A program made the position numbers and the translations under genes. This document shows, one piece after another, positions 32,599-42,500 of a DNA stretch of 48,043 bases (its first letter is position 1; each line of letters starts with the position of its first letter). Under the pieces are notes generated by a model that searched no databases, was not told the origin of the DNA, and saw only the letters and a program-made list of their open reading frames with translations. The stretch covers positions 1 through 48,043 of the forward strand of contig CALDLA010000165.1 in NCBI GenBank assembly GCA_937898415.1, written 5' to 3'. The stretch is from an uncultured Prevotellaceae bacterium (lineage in GTDB: Bacteria > Bacteroidota > Bacteroidia > Bacteroidales > Bacteroidaceae).

Positions 32599-33165
32599 AT
32601 GATTAACTCACAAGACATTAAAAAAGGAACCGCTATTCGCATGGACGGCGGCATTTGGGTTTGCATCGATTTCCAGCATCGCAAGCCGGGTAAGGGTAAC
32701 ACCATCATGAACATTAAAGTTAAGAATGTGAGCGACGGCCGCGTATTGGAGCGCCGCTACAACATCGGCGAAAAGCTGGAAGATGTAATCATCGAGCGTC
32801 GCCCCTACCAGTACCTCTATGAGGATCAGTCGGGACGTATCTTCATGAATCAGGAGACCTTCGAGCAGATTCCCATTGACAACGACCTCGTTATTGGTCA
32901 TGAGTTCATGAAGGAGAGCGACATCGTGGAAGTGGTCAGCGATACCACCGACGGTACCATCCTCTACGCTGAAATGCCGGTGAAGACCGTCCTCCGCGTC
33001 ACCCATTCTGAGCCGGGTATCAAGGGCGATACCGCTACCAACACGCTGAAGCCCGCTACGCTGGAGACCGGTGTTGAGGTTCGTGTTCCTCTGTTCATCA
33101 ACGAGGGCGACCTCATTCAGGTTGACACCCGCGACGGTAGCTATCTGGCTCGCGCAAAGGAGTAA
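32599..33165 (+). CDS. efp: Translation elongation factor P
   Basis: A 188-residue protein with the three-domain EF-P layout: KOW-like domain 1 (DIKKGTAIRMDGGIWVCIDF), then an OB domain (about 65-125) and a C-terminal OB domain ending VPLFINEGDLIQVDTRDGSYLARAKE, which is the EF-P signature. The conserved loop lysine is Lys32 in KPGKGNT; EF-P rescues ribosomes stalled at polyproline. The stop (TAA) overlaps the start of the glycosyltransferase gene by one base, making efp-GT2-radC one operon. Confidence 0.96.
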   Translation: MINSQDIKKGTAIRMDGGIWVCIDFQHRKPGKGNTIMNIKVKNVSDGRVLERRYNIGEKLEDVIIERRPYQYLYEDQSGRIFMNQETFEQIPIDNDLVIGHEFMKESDIVEVVSDTTDGTILYAEMPVKTVLRVTHSEPGIKGDTATNTLKPATLETGVEVRVPLFINEGDLIQVDTRDGSYLARAKE

Positions 33166-34202
33166 TGATGTATTCTATTATTGTTCCCGTCTTCAACCGT
33201 CCTGACGAGGTGGACGAACTGCTGGAAAGTCTTACCCGGCAGACACTCAAGAACTTCGAGGTCGTTATTGTGGAAGACGGATCAAAAATCCCCTGCAAGG
33301 ATGTTTGCGACAAGTACGCAAACATCCTTGACTTGCATTATTACGTCAAACCGAACAGCGGCCCCGGACAGAGCCGAAACTACGGAGCTGAGCGCGCCAA
33401 CGGTGAATGGCTCATCGTGCTCGACTCCGATGTCGTATTGCCCGATGGGTATTTGCAGGCTGTGGAAAACGAAGTGCAGGAAATGCCTGCCGACGCATGG
33501 GGCGGCCCCGATGCAGCCCATCCGTCGTTTACTCCGGTGCAGAAAGCCATCAGCTATTCGATGACTTCCTTTTTTACCACTGGCGGCATCCGCGGCGGCA
33601 AGGCGAAACTTGACAAGTTCTATCCTCGTTCGTTTAACATGGGTATCCGACGGGAAGTCTATCAGCAGCTTGGCGGTTTCTCGAAGATGCGCTTTGGCGA
33701 GGATATCGACTTCTCGTACCGCATCGTTGAGGCGGGTTATAAGCCGCGTCTCTTTCCTGATGCCTGGGTCTGGCATAAGCGGCGCACCGACTTGAGCAAA
33801 TTCTATCGTCAGGTCTATAATAGTGGTATCGCGCGTATCAATCTTGAAAAGCGCCACCCAGGCACCCTGAAACTTGTTCATTTGCTGCCTACGGTGTTCA
33901 CGGTAGGAGTCATTGGCCTTATCCTCATTTCTGCTGTCGGTCGTGCCCTGATGCACTATGTTGACCGCGACCAGTTTTACTGGATGTGTTTTGCGCCGTG
34001 GATACCTATTATATTATATAGTGCCATTATCTTCATTGACTCCAGCATAAAGAACCGCAGTATCCACGTAGGCCTGCTCTCCGTTCCCGCTGCTTTTACC
34101 CAGTTGATGGGCTATGGCTTCGGTTTCATCGAGTCATGGTGGAAACGTTGTGTGCTGAAGAAAGACGAATTCCAGGCTTTTGAAAAGAATTTCTATAAGT
34201 AA
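33165..34202 (+). CDS. Family 2 glycosyltransferase, membrane-anchored
   Basis: A 345-residue GT-A enzyme: MMYSIIVPVFNRPDEVDELL at the start, VEDGS at 36-40, the DXD metal motif at VLDSDV (Asp87, Asp89), and acceptor-site FGEDIDFSYRI near 180. A C-terminal segment (about 245-320) has two to three hydrophobic helices (VFTVGVIGLILISAV, WIPIILYSAIIFI), so it is held at the inner membrane. This pattern is common for Bacteroidales enzymes that add sugars to lipid carriers or surface glycans; the sugar is unknown. Start codon at 33165 overlaps the efp stop; a second ATG follows at 33168. Confidence 0.87.
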   Translation: MMYSIIVPVFNRPDEVDELLESLTRQTLKNFEVVIVEDGSKIPCKDVCDKYANILDLHYYVKPNSGPGQSRNYGAERANGEWLIVLDSDVVLPDGYLQAVENEVQEMPADAWGGPDAAHPSFTPVQKAISYSMTSFFTTGGIRGGKAKLDKFYPRSFNMGIRREVYQQLGGFSKMRFGEDIDFSYRIVEAGYKPRLFPDAWVWHKRRTDLSKFYRQVYNSGIARINLEKRHPGTLKLVHLLPTVFTVGVIGLILISAVGRALMHYVDRDQFYWMCFAPWIPIILYSAIIFIDSSIKNRSIHVGLLSVPAAFTQLMGYGFGFIESWWKRCVLKKDEFQAFEKNFYK

Positions 34203-34891
34203 TGGCCGATAAGTTGAATATCAACCAGTGGGCTGAGGAAGACCGGCCCCGTGAAAAACTGGAGCGACTCGGCCCTCAGTCGCTTAGCGACGCTGAACTG
34301 CTTGCCATCCTTGTTGGCTCTGGTTCGACGAAGGAAGATGCCGTTACACTTATGAAGCGCCTACTGAACGATTGTAACAACAACCTTAATACGTTAGGCA
34401 AAAAGACCATTCGTGATTTGTGCCAGTATAACGGTATAGGGCCAGCGAAGGCTATTACCATTATGGCGGCCTGCGAACTGGGTAAACGCCGGCAGAAGGA
34501 GAAACCAGAAGAACGCCCTGACTTGGGAACCGCTACCTATATATATAATTATATGCACCCCAAGTTGCAGGATCTCGACGTTGAGGAATTCTGGATTCTG
34601 CTCATGAATCAGCACTACCGCCTTATTAAGGAGGAACGGGTGTCGCGTGGAGGTATTACGGAGACTGCCGTCGACGTTCGTATTATTATGCGCGAGGCCG
34701 TACTTTCCAATGCAACCATCTTAGCTGTCTGTCACAATCATCCCTCTGGCAGCATCACTCCGAGTAAGCCCGACGATCTATTGACCCAGAGTATTAAACA
34801 GGCCTGTGAAGTGATGCGAATTTACTTCTTAGACCATGTCATTTTGGCCGACGGATGCTACTTTTCCTATAGAGAACAAGGGAAAATATAG
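34202..34891 (+). CDS. radC: RadC family JAB/MPN metalloprotein
   Basis: A 229-residue protein with an N-terminal helix-hairpin-helix part (RPREKLERLGPQSLSDAELLAILVGSG; NGIGPAKAITIMAACELG) and a C-terminal JAB/MPN+ domain with the metal motif HNHPSGSITPSKPD. RadC was once linked to DNA repair in E. coli, but its role is unsettled; relatives occur in mobile elements and phage defence. This copy lies in a core-gene operon with efp and a glycosyltransferase (one-base overlap at 34202), suggesting the chromosomal housekeeping type. Confidence 0.92.
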   Translation: MADKLNINQWAEEDRPREKLERLGPQSLSDAELLAILVGSGSTKEDAVTLMKRLLNDCNNNLNTLGKKTIRDLCQYNGIGPAKAITIMAACELGKRRQKEKPEERPDLGTATYIYNYMHPKLQDLDVEEFWILLMNQHYRLIKEERVSRGGITETAVDVRIIMREAVLSNATILAVCHNHPSGSITPSKPDDLLTQSIKQACEVMRIYFLDHVILADGCYFSYREQGKI

Positions 34892-34943
34892 GCATTTAAT
34901 ATTTTTTAACTGTATTTTTACAACAATTTCGATTTGTTTTATC

Positions 34944-34951
34944 TATCTTTG
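34944..34951 (+). promoter_or_regulatory. -7 box TATCTTTG for the OmpA/collagen-like operon
   Basis: TATCTTTG lies 30 bases before the ATG at 34982. The radC stop is 53 bases upstream, so a new transcript starts here. Confidence 0.75.
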
Positions 34952-34981
34952 CGGTTAGATAACTTCAAAGTGTGTACTAGC

Positions 34982-36115
34982 ATGAAATTGTGTAACTTAA
35001 AAACAGTGCTTTTAGCAATGCTTTTAGTAAGCAGTGCTAATGTTAAATCCCAGCAGTACCAGGAATCTACCAGGGAACTTGTCACTCCTGCGATAGATTT
35101 CTTCGTACCTCACTGGTATGTTAGTCTTCAAGGGGGTGTAGCCTATGATATAGGTGAAGCCAAGTTTACCCAACTTATCTCTCCTGCGCTGCAGGCGACC
35201 ATTGGCTATGAGTTCAATGAGTATGTCGGTGCGCGATTGGGCCTCAGCGGTCTTTGGGCAAAGAACCGTTACGCTTATCCTATTGCTAAGTATGAGTGGA
35301 ACTTTATCCAGCCTGCGATCGATGTGAGGGCCAATCTTACAAACATTTTCTTTGGCCGCGATATTGAGCGTGTATTTGATATTTATGCGTTCTTAGGCGG
35401 AGGTGTGGCATTTAGCTACAACAATGACGATGCCGTCGAGGCCGATAAGCGTTTTGGCATTGATTTCCAGAAAATCTGGGATGATCATCGCTTCAATCCT
35501 GTCGTCAGGGGCGGTCTTGGTGCCGACTTCTGGATGAACGATGACTGGGCCTTCACTGTCGAGGCCAATGCCAATATGTTGCCAGACCACTTCAACTCCA
35601 AGAAAGGCCGTCACGACAATCGCGACTGGCACTTCAACCTGATGGTCGGTTTGCGCTACAACCTTGGTCCGAGCTACGGAATTCTGGAACCTGAGTACAG
35701 GGAGATTCCGCAGCCCATACCGCCTCAGTTCCAGGATGAAGACGGTGTCGCACTCGTTGAGTATGTACAATTCGAGATTAACAAGAGTATCATTCGCAGC
35801 AGTGAGGTTGGTAAGATCATGCGCGTAGTTCAGTACCTGCATGAGCATCCTCAGGCTCACGTCGAGCTGACTGGCTTTGCCGACAAGCTGACGGGTAATG
35901 CCACTATCAACCAGCGTTTGTCTGTCGAGCGTGCCCATGCCGTTTCGCAGTTCTTGACTGACCATGGTATTCGCAGCGACCGTATCAGCCGCTATGCTAA
36001 AGGTGACCGTGTTCAGCCGTTCCAGGTCAACGAGGACAACCGTGTTACCATCTGTATTGTCATTGACGAAGGTCTGACAGAGGAAGTACAACAATTAAGA
36101 GAGTCAATTAAGTAA
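34982..36115 (+). CDS. OmpA family outer membrane protein
   Basis: A 377-residue protein: signal peptide MKLCNLKTVLLAMLLVSSANVKS-QQ, an N-terminal eight-stranded beta-barrel of about 215 residues (FVPHWYVSLQGGVAYDIGEAKF, IGYEFNEYVGARLGLSGLWAK, LMVGLRYNLGPS), a proline-rich link (EIPQPIPPQFQDED) and a C-terminal OmpA-like peptidoglycan-binding domain (about 260-365) with NQRLSVERAHAVSQFLTDHGI. It tethers the outer membrane to the cell wall. The first gene of a run with two collagen-like lipoproteins; the gap to the next gene is 14 bases. The start at 34982 was preferred to 34934 because of the promoter at 34944. Confidence 0.9.
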   Translation: MKLCNLKTVLLAMLLVSSANVKSQQYQESTRELVTPAIDFFVPHWYVSLQGGVAYDIGEAKFTQLISPALQATIGYEFNEYVGARLGLSGLWAKNRYAYPIAKYEWNFIQPAIDVRANLTNIFFGRDIERVFDIYAFLGGGVAFSYNNDDAVEADKRFGIDFQKIWDDHRFNPVVRGGLGADFWMNDDWAFTVEANANMLPDHFNSKKGRHDNRDWHFNLMVGLRYNLGPSYGILEPEYREIPQPIPPQFQDEDGVALVEYVQFEINKSIIRSSEVGKIMRVVQYLHEHPQAHVELTGFADKLTGNATINQRLSVERAHAVSQFLTDHGIRSDRISRYAKGDRVQPFQVNEDNRVTICIVIDEGLTEEVQQLRESIK

Positions 36116-36129
36116 AAACATCGAATTAT

Positions 36130-37266
36130 ATGAAGACATTCAAAAACATTGTGCTCTCAGCCGTCATGGTTATGGCTGGAGCCACCATTACAGGATGTAC
36201 TGACTATCAGGACGAGATCGATTCACTCGATACCCGCGTAACTTACTTGGAGAGTCTGGTCAGTCAAACAAACAAAGACATTGCTAATCTCCAGAAAGTC
36301 GTTGATGCCTGGGCTAACGGTTGGTATATTGAGAACATGGCCTATATGCCTGTTGAAGAAGGTGGCGGTTACGTCATTAATTTCCGCAAGGATCAGTTCG
36401 ACATAGCTACGGGCGACAGTGTACGTGGTAAGACCCAGCGTATGTCTGCCATCGTTAGGGATGGTGAAAAAGGAGAGCAGGGCATCAAGGGTGAACAAGG
36501 CGAAAAGGGTGACCAAGGCGAAAAGGGCGACCAAGGCGAAAAGGGCGACCAGGGCGAAAAGGGTGACCAGGGCGTAAAGGGTGACCAAGGCGAAAAGGGT
36601 GACCAAGGCGAAAAGGGTGACCAAGGCGCAAAGGGTGACCAAGGCCAGAAAGGTGACCAGGGCGAAAAGGGTGACCAAGGTGAAAAGGGTGACCAAGGTG
36701 CCAAAGGTGACCGCGGTGCCAAAGGCGATCAGGGCGTAGCAGGTGTAGCTCCCAGCATTACTGTTGGCCGCAATCCTAATAATCCCTATGACGTTAATTT
36801 CTACTGGTTCGTCAACGGTGTACCCTTGACGGGACCTGATGGCCAGATGGTTCGTGCCAATGGCAAGGATGGTAAGGATGGCGAAAAGGGTGATCCTGGC
36901 GTAGCACCTCAGTTACGTATTACTGACGACGGCTATTGGCAGATATCCATTGATGGCGGTGTTATCTGGAAGTATCTCTATGACGCTAATGGTGACAAGA
37001 TATCAGCCACTGGTGAAAAAGGCGATAAGGGTGATACAGGTGCTACAGGTCCCCAGGGTGCGACAGGTCCACAAGGTGCGACAGGTCCACGAGGTGCGAC
37101 AGGTCAACAAGGTGAGACCGGTCCACAAGGAGAAACAGGTCCTCAGGGTGATTCTATGTTTGAGAGTATCACTGTTGTACAAGGTCCAAACGGTACTATC
37201 AAAGAAATCGTCTTTGTATTAAAGGGTGGCAATACGTTCACAATTCCCGGTGCTTCGTTTAATTGA
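36130..37266 (+). CDS. Collagen-like repeat lipoprotein (first of two)
   Basis: A 378-residue lipoprotein with lipobox ITGC (Cys23). Residues 24-60 form a coiled coil (DYQDEIDSLDTRVTYLESLVSQTNKDIANLQK) of the type often called DUF4988, a likely trimerisation stalk. Then a globular beta segment (62-110) and a G-X-Y array of about 31 triplets (112-204), mostly G-E-K-G-D-Q. A second globular part (205-290, NFYWFVNGVPL) is followed by a second G-X-Y array (295-341) with a different composition (G-A-T-G-P-Q). A C-terminal cap (FESITVVQGPNGTIKEIVFVLKGG) ends it. The combination predicts a surface triple helix anchored by the lipid. The lysine-glutamate content gives heavy salt bridging. Confidence 0.88.
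   Translation: MKTFKNIVLSAVMVMAGATITGCTDYQDEIDSLDTRVTYLESLVSQTNKDIANLQKVVDAWANGWYIENMAYMPVEEGGGYVINFRKDQFDIATGDSVRGKTQRMSAIVRDGEKGEQGIKGEQGEKGDQGEKGDQGEKGDQGEKGDQGVKGDQGEKGDQGEKGDQGAKGDQGQKGDQGEKGDQGEKGDQGAKGDRGAKGDQGVAGVAPSITVGRNPNNPYDVNFYWFVNGVPLTGPDGQMVRANGKDGKDGEKGDPGVAPQLRITDDGYWQISIDGGVIWKYLYDANGDKISATGEKGDKGDTGATGPQGATGPQGATGPRGATGQQGETGPQGETGPQGDSMFESITVVQGPNGTIKEIVFVLKGGNTFTIPGASFN
36470..36741 (+). repeat. 18-bp coding repeat (GEKGDQ) array
   Basis: Repeating 18-bp units of type GGCGAAAAGGGTGACCAA encode the first collagen-like array. Near-identical codons show expansion by slippage or recombination. Confidence 0.85.
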
Positions 37267-37284
37267 TACTGAAATTTTTGTGTT

Positions 37285-38382
37285 ATGAAAAGATATCAAA
37301 AAGCAATAGCAGCCCTCGCTCTATTAAGCTTGACGACCGCCTGTGACGAAGAATACATTGATGATCTTCGTGGCTTAGGGGGACGTGTGGAGGTCTTGGA
37401 GGAATCCTGTCTGGATTTCACCAACGAACTGGAAGCACTCAAGCGTATCGTTACGATTGTAGAGTCGAATGGCCGTATTACTGACCTGCAGCAGCAGGAT
37501 GGCGCATTTGTCATTACCTTTAACGATGGAAGAGAACCCATCGTACTGAGGAATGGTAAGAAAGGTGCCCAGGGCGACCAAGGTGAACAAGGCGACAAGG
37601 GCGAACAAGGCGACAAGGGCGTAACTGGTGACAAGGGTGAAACTGGTGACAAGGGTCAGCAGGGCGACAAGGGTCAGCAGGGCGACCAAGGCGAAAAGGG
37701 TGACAAGGGTGTTACTGGCGACAAGGGCGCAACCGGCGACAAGGGCCAGCAAGGCGACAAGGGTGAAACTGGCGACAAGGGTGCAACCGGCGACAAGGGT
37801 GCAACCGGCGACAAGGGTGAGCAAGGTGACGATGGTATGTCGTTGCTTGGTGTTGCCTTAGGAGACGATGGCCGGTTCTACTGGACTTTCAATGGTTACA
37901 TTCTGGTCTATCCCGATGGTTCAGGTATTCCTGTCTGTGCTCAGCCTACCGATGGTAATGATGGTAAGAAGGGTGAGCAGGGTGATCCTGCATCCGCCGA
38001 CATGCCGATACCCCAGATACGTGTTAATGTAGAAGACAATACATGGGAAATCTCTATTGACGACGGTAAGACTTGGCAACCTGCCGGCCAGTATAAGGGC
38101 GACAAGGGCGATACTGGTGATCAAGGAGCCCAGGGTCCTCAGGGCCAGACAGGTCCGACGGGCTACCAGGGCGCTCCGGGCGCACAGGGTCCGCAGGGCG
38201 CACAGGGTCCGCAGGGTGAAAAGGGAAAGTCAGGCGATGACTATAAGCTGTTCAGTATAGAACCTATAATGGATAACTATGGTAGAATTGTCGCCATTAA
38301 GTTTACCCTTATTAGCGACCCAGAGCACCCATTCATTATTTATATTGATGGATACGCTTATGGGGATGTCAACGCACAATAG
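37285..38382 (+). CDS. Collagen-like repeat lipoprotein (second of two)
   Basis: A 365-residue lipoprotein, paralogue of its neighbour 18 bases upstream. Lipobox LTTAC (Cys20), then a coiled coil (DDLRGLGGRVEVLEESCLDFTNELEALKRIV, 26-60), a beta segment (61-90) and a G-X-Y array of about 31 triplets (91-184). The array is rich in G-D-K and G-E-T/G-A-T triplets rather than G-D-Q, so the repeat has been built independently. A middle globular part (185-270, FYWTFNGYILVYPDG) shares FYW-F-NG with the first protein. A second G-X-Y array (271-318, GAQGPQGQTGPTGYQ) and a C-terminal cap (IKFTLISDPEHPFIIYIDG) follow. Two different triple helices of the same architecture in one operon suggest a hetero- or paired appendage. 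Confidence 0.88.
   Translation: MKRYQKAIAALALLSLTTACDEEYIDDLRGLGGRVEVLEESCLDFTNELEALKRIVTIVESNGRITDLQQQDGAFVITFNDGREPIVLRNGKKGAQGDQGEQGDKGEQGDKGVTGDKGETGDKGQQGDKGQQGDQGEKGDKGVTGDKGATGDKGQQGDKGETGDKGATGDKGATGDKGEQGDDGMSLLGVALGDDGRFYWTFNGYILVYPDGSGIPVCAQPTDGNDGKKGEQGDPASADMPIPQIRVNVEDNTWEISIDDGKTWQPAGQYKGDKGDTGDQGAQGPQGQTGPTGYQGAPGAQGPQGAQGPQGEKGKSGDDYKLFSIEPIMDNYGRIVAIKFTLISDPEHPFIIYIDGYAYGDVNAQ
37555..37836 (+). repeat. Coding repeat (G-D-K-G-x-x) array of the second collagen-like gene
   Basis: Repeated GGCGACAAGGG(T/C) units with 9/18-bp periodicity. It encodes a G-X-Y run with different X-Y choices from the upstream gene. Confidence 0.85.
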
Positions 38383-38385
38383 GCG

Positions 38386-38706
38386 ATGACTCAACAGGAA
38401 AAGACACTTATAGAAGGAAGGATCGTAGACGTGTTGAAAACCGTCTACGATCCTGAAATTCCTGTAAACATCTATGATCTTGGGATGATTTACAAGATTG
38501 ACGTTCAGGACGATGCTACGGTAGATGTGGACATGACCTTCACCGCTCCTAATTGTCCTGCCGCCGACTACATCTTGGAAGACGTACGTACGAAGGTGGA
38601 GAGCGTCGAGGGGGTTAGTGCCTCCAATGTCAACCTTGTGTTTGAACCAGCATGGGACCAGTCCATGATGTCTGAAGAGGCAAGAGTAGAATTGGGATTC
38701 GACTGA
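38386..38706 (+). CDS. MIP18/DUF59 family Fe-S assembly protein (SufT-like)
   Basis: A 106-residue protein: VDVLKTVYDPEIPVNIYDLGMIYKI is the family signature (xVxDPExxxNIxDLGL), followed by VDVDMTFTAPNCPAADYI with the conserved T-x-x-x-C-P cysteine. Such proteins help mature or transfer iron-sulfur clusters in the cytosol. It starts three bases after the second collagen-like gene and ends one base before lpxH; the surface neighbours do not suggest a shared pathway, so this may only be shared transcription. Confidence 0.9.
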   Translation: MTQQEKTLIEGRIVDVLKTVYDPEIPVNIYDLGMIYKIDVQDDATVDVDMTFTAPNCPAADYILEDVRTKVESVEGVSASNVNLVFEPAWDQSMMSEEARVELGFD

Positions 38707-39471
38707 ATGAAGAACATCTACTTCCTTAGCGATGCCCATCTTGGTTCATGGGCTATTCCTCATCAGCGGATGCAGGAGCGGCGGTTGGTGCGTTTTCTCG
38801 ATTCCATCAAGGAGAAAGCCGCTGCCGTCTATCTGTTAGGCGATATGTTCGACTTTTGGTATGAGTATCGCTATGTGGTGCCCAAGGGCTACACTCGTTT
38901 CCTCGGCAAGTTGTCTGAATTGACAGACATGGGTGTGGAGGTTCATTATTTTACCGGCAACCACGATATTTGGGCATACGACTACTTAGAGCGGGAGTGT
39001 GGCGTCATCCTGCACCATAAGCCCCTGACCACCGAGATTTACGGCAAGATTTTTTTCTTAGCTCATGGCGACGGACTGGGTGACCCCAATCGGTCGTTCA
39101 AACTGATCAGATGGATATTCCACAATAAGGCGTGCCAGTGGATGTTCTCTGCTCTACATCCCCGTTGGGGTATGTGGTTTGGCCAGACGTGGGCCAAACA
39201 CTCACGTATGAAGCGGCCTGGCGGCGAAGAGCCTGCCTATATGGGTGAGGACCGCGAACACTTGGTACTCTATACCAAGCGCTATATACAGTACCATTCT
39301 AACGTTGACTACTTCATCTACGGGCATCGCCATATCGAGGTTGACCTGCAACTGACCCGTAAGGCCCGTATGATTATCCTTGGCGACTGGATCAGTCAAT
39401 TCAGTTATGTGGTCTACGACGGCGAGCACATGTTCATGTCGCAATACATTGAAGGCGAAAGCATCATGTAA
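38707..39471 (+). CDS. lpxH: UDP-2,3-diacylglucosamine diphosphatase (LpxH-like metallophosphatase)
   Basis: A 254-residue calcineurin-like phosphoesterase. The metal ligands are all visible: FLSDAHLG (Asp9, His11), LLGDMFDFWYEY, YFTGNHDIW, FLAHGDGLGD and IYGHRHIE. The D-F-W-Y-E segment and C-terminal fit the Bacteroidota LpxH group, which hydrolyses UDP-2,3-diacylglucosamine to lipid X in lipid A synthesis at the inner membrane face. It is the last gene of the rightward run and faces the convergent PL11 gene, 30 bases away. Confidence 0.88.
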   Translation: MKNIYFLSDAHLGSWAIPHQRMQERRLVRFLDSIKEKAAAVYLLGDMFDFWYEYRYVVPKGYTRFLGKLSELTDMGVEVHYFTGNHDIWAYDYLERECGVILHHKPLTTEIYGKIFFLAHGDGLGDPNRSFKLIRWIFHNKACQWMFSALHPRWGMWFGQTWAKHSRMKRPGGEEPAYMGEDREHLVLYTKRYIQYHSNVDYFIYGHRHIEVDLQLTRKARMIILGDWISQFSYVVYDGEHMFMSQYIEGESIM

Positions 39472-39501
39472 CGTTGCTTCCGCCCCCAATTTCTTCCGAT
39501 T

Positions 39502-42500
39502 TCATCGTATAATCTTGCGGCCACCGCTGATGTAGATGCCCTGCCTTGCAGGGTGTTTTACTTTGCGTCCCTGTAGGTCGTACATCTCACCGTTTCCGGC
39601 TATGTCAATAACCCTGTCAATACCTGTTGTCTCGCCGTCAACTGACAGGACAATACGTGTGGCAGCACCATCAACCGAAGGCAGGACATCGTCAAAGTCG
39701 AACCACGCACGTAATGCCTTCATCTTTGTCTTTCCTACAGAATACCAGAACTTATTGTCGCTCAGGAAAAGCATACTCTTAGCTATCGTGGTGTTGGCCA
39801 CGTAAGTTCCCACCATTTTTCCGCTTGTGCCACTGTTCATGGGCGTGCTGCTTGGGGCAATACTCATGTTTCCGCTTACGTTGAAACTGCTGATCTCCGT
39901 AGGCAGTTTGATGATGTATGGATGGTTGGCCTCCATGTGGTCTGTTGTTTCGAAGTTAACAGTGATATTACTGTTTTGATAGTCGTAGCCCGTGAAGTTG
40001 GCTAACTGTACTTGGTCGCCGAAGCTGTTCTTCACCTGCAGGCTGTTCATGCTGAAGGGCAGACAGATGGTGTTCCACTGGTTCTCGGTTATCGTCCGTT
40101 TCACCATCACATAACTCACGTTGTCCTGACTCTCTGGTAGCGTTGTTGCCATCTCGTCGATTGTAGCCACCGTGCAGACCTTCTTTGTTGATTTGCAGCC
40201 CGGATAGCTCGCCGTCACTTCCAGTGTCCCCGGTTCATTAAACGTGTAGTAATAGCCGTCGGTGCGGTAAATGCGGATGTTGTCGAGGCGGAGTAGTGAG
40301 TAGTATCGTCCCATTACAAGATAAAAACCGTCCACCTCACTGCTTGTTCCTTCTGGCAATGTAAAGACACCGTTGTCGCCGTTTGAGATGGCCCATACTA
40401 CAATGCCTGTTGTACTGTTTATCTCCAAAGAGATATGATACCATGTATCTGAGGCTAAATTTGTGGTTGTCGTACTGCCATTGACAGTGTAGGTAGTAGA
40501 ATTCTTTGGTGCAGTGATGTCGAATAGCATGTTCTTATTGCCATTAATGGCCGCATAGTTGTCCCAGGCATTGGAAGGATTCGTACCTCCCTTGCTCATC
40601 ACGCAGAACTCCACAGGGTCAGTATTGCCTGTCTTAATGGCCAGATCAAACTCAATGGCATATTTGGTGCATTGTGAAACATCAACATTGTTCAGGCGGG
40701 TGTAGGCATAGCGAGTATTGGTGCTTCCAAGGTCAACAAAGAAATATTTACCGTGTTCGGCATTGTCGTTAGCTAAACTGATAGGCGCGCCTGAGTTTGT
40801 CCAACCGCCAATTTCCGTGGCTTGTTCATAATTCTCCTCATACAACGTCATCGTCACCAAATCGACATCCTCACCATTGAACTTAGCCGAAAGGGTAGGG
40901 GTAACGGTCGTGCCGTTATAGTCGAAGGCGACGGGCTTGATGGTAGCCACGGGTTGCTGTCCCACCATTGCAATGTCGATGGTCGGCTCGGCGCACTCGA
41001 CGGCCACACCGGAACCCACCTTCAATTGTAGTTTGTTACCGTTGTGCTGCAACTCGTAGCCAATGCCGTTGAGCCCCTCTACCACAACGTTGCTGAGGCT
41101 ACCGGTGAGGGTCGTCACCGTTCCGAGGTCATACAAACCGTCAGTCATCGTGCCACCCTGCGGTCGTAACTCAATGACCGGTGTCAGATACTTCGGACCG
41201 TAGTTCTTCCAGACATCATCAGTCTTGGCGTTAATCTTCAGTGTGGTGGCGTTCACTTGATTAGCCGTTCCGTCACCCATGATGTCTATCACCAAGCGGG
41301 CTCCGTGGTTCAGTTCCAGCGTGCTGACAGTGATGCCGCCATTGCCTACGATGATGCTGGAGCCGTAGTCAGCCTTGATGCCCTTGCTGAACACGCCACC
41401 GTTGGTCTCCAGCGTGGAGTGACGGTTCAGCCATACCTGGCTGTTCTGCATCGTGCCGTCAAAACGCAAAGATCCGGCCCACACGTTCGTCTCGCCGCTA
41501 TACGTCTCTACGACGTTCGGCAGTTGGAGGATGCCGTTGCCTTGTTTAATGAGTCGCATTTTCCCTGTAAAGGCACCACCGGTCAGCGTGTGGGTATAGG
41601 TATCAGTCGTGATGTTGTTATTGTTGTCATGTCCCTGAACCCACGATGGTGTATTAACGGTCAGAATATAGGGCGCAGCACCGTCGCTGACACTGACGGT
41701 CATGTCTTTCGTTTCGCACATCATCAAGTGGTCGCTTGTTGTTCCGCTGATGGTGCTGCCGTCAGCCACCACCGTACGTCCTTCGTCAGTCAGCGTGGGC
41801 GGGGCGACGGTAATTCCCTCCATTTCACCGAGGAAATAGCTCAGGTGAGGTGGCTGGTTGTAGGCCATCATCTGCCACACCATCGCCTGACGATACTGGT
41901 GGTCGTTCCACAAGGTGGGTAGCGAATAGCTGGTTCCTATGCCCGAAGTATAGACACGCAGGTTTCCGCCGCAGCGTACCACAATTTCCTCACGCCAGTC
42001 ACCAATGATGTCGCCCTGGAAGCAGGGATTGTTCTTCGAGTCGTTGTTCATGTTGCAGCCATCAGAGGTAAACAGTCTGCCTGAGCCGGGCTTATCCACC
42101 TTTGCTTCCTTTGCCGTGCCAGGGCTGTTCAGGATTTCCGAGCAGAGGTCGCCGTCCCAGTAGATGCGGAAGTTCAAGTCGCCCCATGCTATGAAGTTGT
42201 CACCACCGTATGCGTCAATGTTGCCATCGGTAACGCTGCTGATAATGCCTGTCGAGACAGAGCGCCCTTGCGAGCCGGGGTAGGCGTTCGAGAAGTTGTC
42301 CATCAATGCCCGACCGTCATCGTCTTTGGCGGTCCTGCGTACATACAATTCGCAGGTAGTAGCATTGCGGTAGTTCATGGCAGGCTTATCCTCATTGCAG
42401 GCAAACGTCTCCAACCCCTTGCGGTAAGGGTCGAAATCACCTACATGCAGTGCATCACCATGTCCTAGTCCCGTCGTGGAAAGTCCTTTGCCGTTGTCAT

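Noticed and set aside
36223..36722. Long open frames opposite the collagen-like genes (ALVTLFALVTL, SPWSPFSPW)
   Set aside because: They are complementary readings of the G-X-Y repeats; same at 37375-37824.
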